A stretch of DNA of 9,359 bases from Clostridia bacterium. Lineage in GTDB: Bacteria > Bacillota > Clostridia > Oscillospirales > Acutalibacteraceae. The DNA is taken from positions 1-9,359 of the forward strand of contig CAAFXF010000039.1 of the NCBI GenBank assembly GCA_900766895.1. The letters run 5' to 3'. Below the pieces are notes generated by a model. That model did not search any database. It worked only from the letters and a program-made list of their open reading frames with translations, and was not told the origin of the DNA. Shown here in pieces: positions 7,221 through 9,359 of this stretch; position 1 is the stretch's first letter, and the number at the start of each line of letters is the position of its first letter. Both the position numbers and the translations under genes were made by a program.

Positions 7221-7226
7221 ATTATA
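7221..7226 (-). promoter_or_regulatory. Possible -10 of the cupin gene
   Basis: ATTATA on the plus strand reads TATAAT on the minus strand, 38 bp before the cupin start. No good -35 lies 16-18 bp further upstream, and other A/T-rich hexamers nearby could serve equally well. The cupin and exporter genes share the 144-bp divergent gap 7184-7327. Confidence 0.35.
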
Positions 7227-7265
7227 TGTGTAATTGCTTTATGTGTGTGTTTGAGCCTTATGTTA

Positions 7266-7294
7266 TTGACTTACATATAATAAGGTACTATAAT
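7266..7294 (+). promoter_or_regulatory. Near-consensus sigma-A promoter of the TauE/SafE gene
   Basis: TTGACT (7266-7271) and TATAAT (7289-7294) are separated by 17 bp, which is one base from full consensus. Predicted transcription starts near 7301 with a leader of about 27 nt. No operator palindrome is evident. Confidence 0.85.
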
Positions 7295-7327
7295 ATTCTG
7301 TAAAACAATTCGGAAAAGAGCGATATT

Positions 7328-8095
7328 ATGTTAAAAATTATCATTTGTATTATTGCCGGTATAGGTGCAGGCCTCGGAACAGGCTTTGCGGGTATGAGTG
7401 CCGCGGCAGTTATCAGCCCTGTTTTGATCACGTTTTTGGGTATGGATCCTTATATGGCTGTCGGCATAGCTTTGGCAAGTGATGTTCTTGCAAGCGCTGC
7501 CTCTGCCTATACATACGCCAAAAATAAAAACCTTGATATCAAAAACGGAGTAATTATGATGGCGGCCGTGCTGTTGTTTACCACAGTAGGCAGCTACATT
7601 GCAAGCATAGTGCCCAAAACAGCAATGGGCAATTTTTCCGTGATTATGACATTCTTGCTCGGTGTAAAGTTTATAGTAAAGCCTGTTATGGAGCCAAAGA
7701 AAAGCTTTGTAAATGCAACCCAAAAGCAAAAGGCCGTTCGTTCATTAGTGTGCGGGGCAATGGTTGGATTTATTTGCGGATTTGTAGGTGCCGGAGGCGG
7801 AATGATGATGCTTTTGGTATTGACCTCTGTTTTGGGATATGAGCTAAAGGTTGCTGTGGGTACAAGTGTTTTCATTATGAGCATAACAGCACTTACAGGT
7901 TCAGTCAGTCATTTTGCAATTGGCGGTATGCCCGATGTAACGGCACTTGTTGTGTGCGTAATAAGTACATTGATTTTTGCACAAATTGCAGCATATTTTG
8001 CAAACAAGGCAGAGCCAAAAATTCTTAACAGAATAACAGGAGCAATACTTGTAATATTGGGCATATCAATATTTGCTGTTAAGATGCTTGGATAA
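7328..8095 (+). CDS. TauE/SafE family anion exporter
   Basis: This 255-residue polytopic membrane protein of the TauE/SafE (DUF81) family has about eight hydrophobic helices in two repeated halves. Each half opens with the glycine-rich family motif: GAGLGTGFAGMSAA (13-26) and GFICGFVGAGGGMMM (147-161). Characterised relatives export sulfite, sulfoacetate or other organosulfur anions, and many homologues are uncharacterised. A GGAAAAGAG stretch (7312-7320) precedes ATG by 7 nt, a weaker Shine-Dalgarno than those of its neighbours. It is monocistronic between its own promoter and a strong terminator. The window also holds a CysK-like enzyme, so a link to sulfur metabolism is conceivable, but the two genes are 6 kb apart and not cotranscribed. 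The family call is confident, the substrate unknown. Confidence 0.9.
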   Translation: MLKIIICIIAGIGAGLGTGFAGMSAAAVISPVLITFLGMDPYMAVGIALASDVLASAASAYTYAKNKNLDIKNGVIMMAAVLLFTTVGSYIASIVPKTAMGNFSVIMTFLLGVKFIVKPVMEPKKSFVNATQKQKAVRSLVCGAMVGFICGFVGAGGGMMMLLVLTSVLGYELKVAVGTSVFIMSITALTGSVSHFAIGGMPDVTALVVCVISTLIFAQIAAYFANKAEPKILNRITGAILVILGISIFAVKMLG

Positions 8096-8126
8096 CGCAG
8101 GTCTCACTTTATATTCAATATTTAAT

Positions 8127-8161
8127 GAAAAAACCAAGCTGAATAACAGCTTGGTTTTTTC
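8127..8161. terminator. Bidirectional terminator downstream of the TauE/SafE gene
   Basis: A perfect 15-bp stem (8127-8141 with 8147-8161) with an AATAA loop carries six A on the left arm and six T on the right. It ends the exporter transcript on the plus strand and can also stop the minus-strand cassette, whose last gene ends at 8223. Confidence 0.88.
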
Positions 8162-8222
8162 TGCGAAAGGGTAACCAAACGGAGCAAAATCGAGTCAAAA
8201 GTAAGCAAAAGTAGTGTAGCAA
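8162..8222. other. Intergenic stretch with helically phased A-tracts
   Basis: No gene is visible here. Short A-tracts beginning CAAA recur at 8176, 8185, 8196 and 8206, about one helical turn apart, and again at 8224. Such phasing usually produces intrinsically bent DNA. The segment lies just past the stop codon of the minus-strand cassette and could mark that cassette's end. Confidence 0.4.
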
Positions 8223-8600
8223 TCAAAAATATTGCTTATACTCCGGTTCTGCTTTTAATTCATTAAGCAATTCGTCTATATTTTCAAAAACGGATTTTCC
8301 GACAATCCCTCTAAACGGTTCCCACATTGCAGGTAGCACATTGTCGTGTGAACAAATATATTTCCATTCGTCTTCATCGTATTGATAGATTGCTTCCAGT
8401 TGATAAGTGAAAAACTCCTTTTCGTCCTTCAGTACAACATATCTCATCGAGCGATCTTTTGAATAAATCACTTTTACAACTTCATCAGAAAATGCATCAA
8501 GATGCTTGTCGTACATCATTTCAACAACAGTTTCCCATGAAGGCCTTGGCGGTATTTCTACCACGGGTTTCTTCTTAAACAGTTTGGTTAAGAAGTTCAT
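8223..8600 (-). CDS. Small protein of unknown family, coupled to the four-helix-bundle gene
   Basis: I do not recognise this 125-residue protein. The start at 8600 is chosen over an upstream in-frame ATG at 8660 because AAGGGAG (plus-strand 8609-8615) lies 8 nt before it and because this ATG overlaps the preceding gene's TGA as ATGA. The N-terminus is basic and hydrophobic (MNFLTKLFKKK) and could touch a membrane or nucleic acid, but it is too short to be a secretion signal. The body is acidic and aromatic-rich: residues 53-82 look like paired beta strands (RYVVLKD, FFTYQLEAIY, EWKYI), then LPAMWEPF (89-96), a conserved-looking GKSVF (101-105) and a final helix ending EYKQYF. There is no catalytic motif and no transmembrane helix. 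Tight coupling with a four-helix-bundle protein suggests the two work together or that this protein controls its partner. Confidence 0.75.
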   Translation of the reverse strand: MNFLTKLFKKKPVVEIPPRPSWETVVEMMYDKHLDAFSDEVVKVIYSKDRSMRYVVLKDEKEFFTYQLEAIYQYDEDEWKYICSHDNVLPAMWEPFRGIVGKSVFENIDELLNELKAEPEYKQYF

Positions 8601-8944
8601 TTCGTGCTCTCCCTTGCGGTATTGATGGATGCAATCAAGATGCGGCGGATTGTTCCGCATTGATTATAGAGATCAACAGTTGTTTCTCTGTTCAGAATGT
8701 CGGATTTCACAAACAGCTCCAACCAGTATTCAGTCTCGTAACACTCTTTTAAGGCAATTTGTAATTTGGCAATAAAGTCAGGCTTTCCGTGTGCATAATT
8801 TGCCTCATGGATATTTGCACCAATTGAGGTGGCAGAACGCTCCAATTGATTGACAAGAGAATAATGGCCTTTGATCGTTTCACAGAGTTTAATTATCTTA
8901 ATAGCGAAATCCATAGATAATTCAACGAGCTTATTTTCTTTCAT
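8597..8944 (-). CDS. Four-helix-bundle protein (23S rRNA IVP / TIGR02436-like)
   Basis: This is a 115-residue, all-helical soluble protein. Family signatures are NQLERSATSIGANIHEA (32-48) and KLQIALKECYETEYWLEL (60-77), separated by a short loop. The family includes proteins encoded in 23S rRNA intervening sequences (S23/IVP), and the Avd accessory proteins of diversity-generating retroelements have a related fold. Most members are of unknown function, with a positively charged surface thought to bind nucleic acid. An upstream GTG at 8953 is possible, but ATG at 8944 has the correctly spaced AGAGGTG (6 nt before it), so I start there. The stop overlaps the next gene's start (ATGA, 8597-8600). 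The promoter and an array of palindromes lie directly upstream. No rRNA, reverse transcriptase or variable repeat is present, so this is neither an rRNA insert nor a complete DGR. Confidence 0.9.
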   Translation of the reverse strand: MKENKLVELSMDFAIKIIKLCETIKGHYSLVNQLERSATSIGANIHEANYAHGKPDFIAKLQIALKECYETEYWLELFVKSDILNRETTVDLYNQCGTIRRILIASINTARESTK

Positions 8945-8963
8945 TATCCTCACCTCTACAAAT

Positions 8964-8972
8964 ATTATAGCA
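8964..8972 (-). promoter_or_regulatory. Extended -10 promoter of the four-helix-bundle cassette
   Basis: Read on the minus strand, TGCTATAAT is a perfect extended -10. The place where a -35 would lie (plus-strand 8987-8992) is inside the first palindrome of the adjacent array and has no consensus. Predicted transcription starts about 13 nt before the ATG, just ahead of the Shine-Dalgarno. Confidence 0.65.
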
Positions 8973-8979
8973 TATTTAA

Positions 8980-9151
8980 TGAAATATTGCTACGCAATAT
9001 GAAATAATCCTTTTGATTATGAAATATTTTGCCTTAGCGGCAAAATGTGAAATAAAATAAATCTCTCATACGCCGCAACGTATTTCATAGCGTCAGCTAT
9101 TTCATAACGCGAAGCGTTATTTCACAAATCCCGCAAGGGATTTATTTCATT
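8980..9151. repeat. Mirror-symmetric array of seven short palindromes with TGAAAT/ATTTCA spacers
   Basis: Seven hairpins lie in tandem. Stems are 8984-8990/8994-9000, 9004-9009/9015-9020, 9026-9033/9039-9046, 9068-9072/9079-9083, 9087-9091/9096-9100, 9104-9110/9114-9120 and 9126-9132/9137-9143. Stems differ in sequence, and loops are 3-6 nt. TGAAAT begins at 8980, 9000, 9020 and 9048; the inverted ATTTCA begins at 9082, 9099, 9119 and 9144. The array therefore has four spacers facing right and four facing left about a centre near 9065, with AATGAAAT and ATTTCATT at the two ends. Periods are about 17-28 bp. Hairpin 6 contains GCGAAGC, known as an exceptionally stable DNA mini-hairpin, and hairpin 7 has a GCAA tetraloop. 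It abuts the promoter of the four-helix-bundle gene on one side and the tRNA terminator on the other. It has no coding potential. Confidence 0.88.
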
Positions 9152-9194
9152 GAAAAGAACCCACACTTGTCGTAGACAAATGTGGATTCTTTTC
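9152..9194 (-). terminator. Terminator of the tRNA operon
   Basis: A long hairpin pairs 9152-9159 with 9187-9194, 9161-9165 with 9181-9185 and 9167-9171 with 9175-9179, with two single mismatches and a 3-nt loop. On the minus strand it follows the CCA end of tRNA-Tyr directly and ends in TTCTTTTC. Its first base lies one base beyond the palindrome array. Confidence 0.75.
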
Positions 9195-9279
9195 TGGTGG
9201 AAGAGGGTGGATTCGAACCACCGAAGGCATTGCCGACAGATTTACAGTCTGTTCCCTTTGGCCACTCGGGAACTCTTCC
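9195..9279 (-). tRNA. tRNA-Tyr (GTA)
   Basis: On the minus strand this is a complete class II tRNA. The acceptor stem GGAAGAG pairs with CTCTTCC, followed by discriminator A and an encoded CCA (plus-strand 9195-9197). The D-arm reads CCCGAGTGGCCAAAGGG. The anticodon stem CAGA/TCTG flanks the loop CTGTAAA with anticodon GTA. A long variable arm follows, as expected for bacterial tyrosine tRNA, and the T-arm carries GGTTCGAATCC. It is last in the operon. Confidence 0.96.
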
Positions 9280-9288
9280 ATATTATAT

Positions 9289-9312
9289 GGGAGATAACCG
9301 AAGTTACCTCCC
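9289..9312 (-). other. Hairpin in the tRNA-Thr to tRNA-Tyr spacer
   Basis: GGGAG-x-TAAC (9289-9298) pairs with the complementary run 9303-9312 with one mismatch. On the minus strand the loop is TTCG closed by C-G, a UUCG tetraloop. No T-run follows, so it is more likely a processing or folding insulator between the two tRNAs than a terminator. Confidence 0.55.
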
Positions 9313-9315
9313 TTT

Positions 9316-9359
9316 TGGAGCTGGTGAACGGACTTGAACCCCTGACCTGCTGATTACAA
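9316..9359 (-). tRNA. tRNA-Thr (TGT), 3' part only
   Basis: The window edge cuts this tRNA at the anticodon. On the minus strand the visible part begins with the anticodon TGT (preceded by one loop T), runs through the anticodon stem 3' side ATCAG, a short variable loop, the T-arm GGGGTTCAAGTCC and the acceptor strand CACCAGC, then discriminator T and an encoded CCA (plus-strand 9316-9318). The layout matches bacterial tRNA-Thr. The 5' half lies outside the window. Confidence 0.88.

Noticed and set aside
8601..8660. Upstream ATG extending the small unknown protein by 20 residues
   Set aside because: It lies within the four-helix-bundle coding region with no Shine-Dalgarno at proper spacing, while the ATG at 8600 has AAGGGAG and an ATGA overlap.
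8597..8944. Diversity-generating retroelement with an Avd-type protein
   Set aside because: The four-helix fold is Avd-like, but there is no reverse transcriptase and no template/variable repeat pair in the window.
8597..8944. 23S rRNA intervening sequence
   Set aside because: The protein belongs to the IVP-related family, but no rRNA sequence flanks it; the neighbours are protein genes and tRNAs.
8980..9151. CRISPR array
   Set aside because: The repeated unit is only 6 bp, switches orientation midway, and the segments between are themselves palindromes. There is no 23-40 bp repeat and no cas gene.
9150..9353. 67-codon plus-strand reading frame
   Set aside because: It runs antisense through the tRNA terminator, tRNA-Tyr and tRNA-Thr, a well-known source of false small proteins.

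Overview
The window looks like chromosomal DNA from a low-GC anaerobic Firmicute, probably a gut Clostridia (Oscillospiraceae/Lachnospiraceae-like) species. This is inferred from consensus sigma-A promoters, strong purine-rich Shine-Dalgarno sites, rho-independent terminators with long U-tracts, a GPH-transporter plus GH2 glycosidase operon, a VanZ-like protein, and tRNA genes with encoded CCA ends. No phage, transposase or resistance gene is visible.

Layout, left to right. (1) Positions 1-329 are non-coding. They hold a perfect terminator hairpin (30-54), two more strong palindromes (149-188 and 192-223) and an excellent extended -10 promoter. (2) A plus-strand three-gene operon (330-3001) encodes a CysK-fold PLP enzyme, an alpha/beta-hydrolase (DUF2974/lipase-like) and a VanZ-like membrane protein, and ends in a terminator. 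(3) A plus-strand two-gene sugar operon (3134-6703) encodes a GPH-family cation:glycoside symporter followed with no gap by a cytoplasmic GH2 beta-glycosidase. The transporter should import a beta-glycoside that the GH2 enzyme cleaves. (4) A minus-strand cupin gene (6752-7183) converges on the GH2 gene over a shared bidirectional terminator and diverges from (5) a plus-strand TauE/SafE exporter gene (7328-8095) with a near-consensus promoter. (6) A minus-strand two-gene cassette (8223-8944) encodes a four-helix-bundle protein (23S rRNA IVP / TIGR02436-like) whose stop overlaps the start of a small protein of unknown family by ATGA. (7) Immediately upstream of that cassette lies an array of seven short palindromes (about 8980-9150). 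They are separated by eight copies of a 6-bp spacer, four as TGAAAT and then four inverted as ATTTCA. (8) A minus-strand tRNA operon follows, tRNA-Thr(TGT; cut by the window edge) then tRNA-Tyr(GTA), with its own terminator.

Most of the window is ordinary metabolic DNA. The part that best merits a second look is 8166-9151: the four-helix-bundle gene, its translationally coupled unknown partner, and a mirror-symmetric palindrome array that overlaps the -35 region of their promoter, all squeezed between two terminators beside a tRNA operon. This has the look of a compact, possibly mobile cassette. A second point is the CysK-like enzyme, whose active-site motifs differ from standard O-acetylserine sulfhydrylase in a way that hints at a cysteine-consuming, H2S-releasing reaction. 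Both are hypotheses from sequence reading without database searches.
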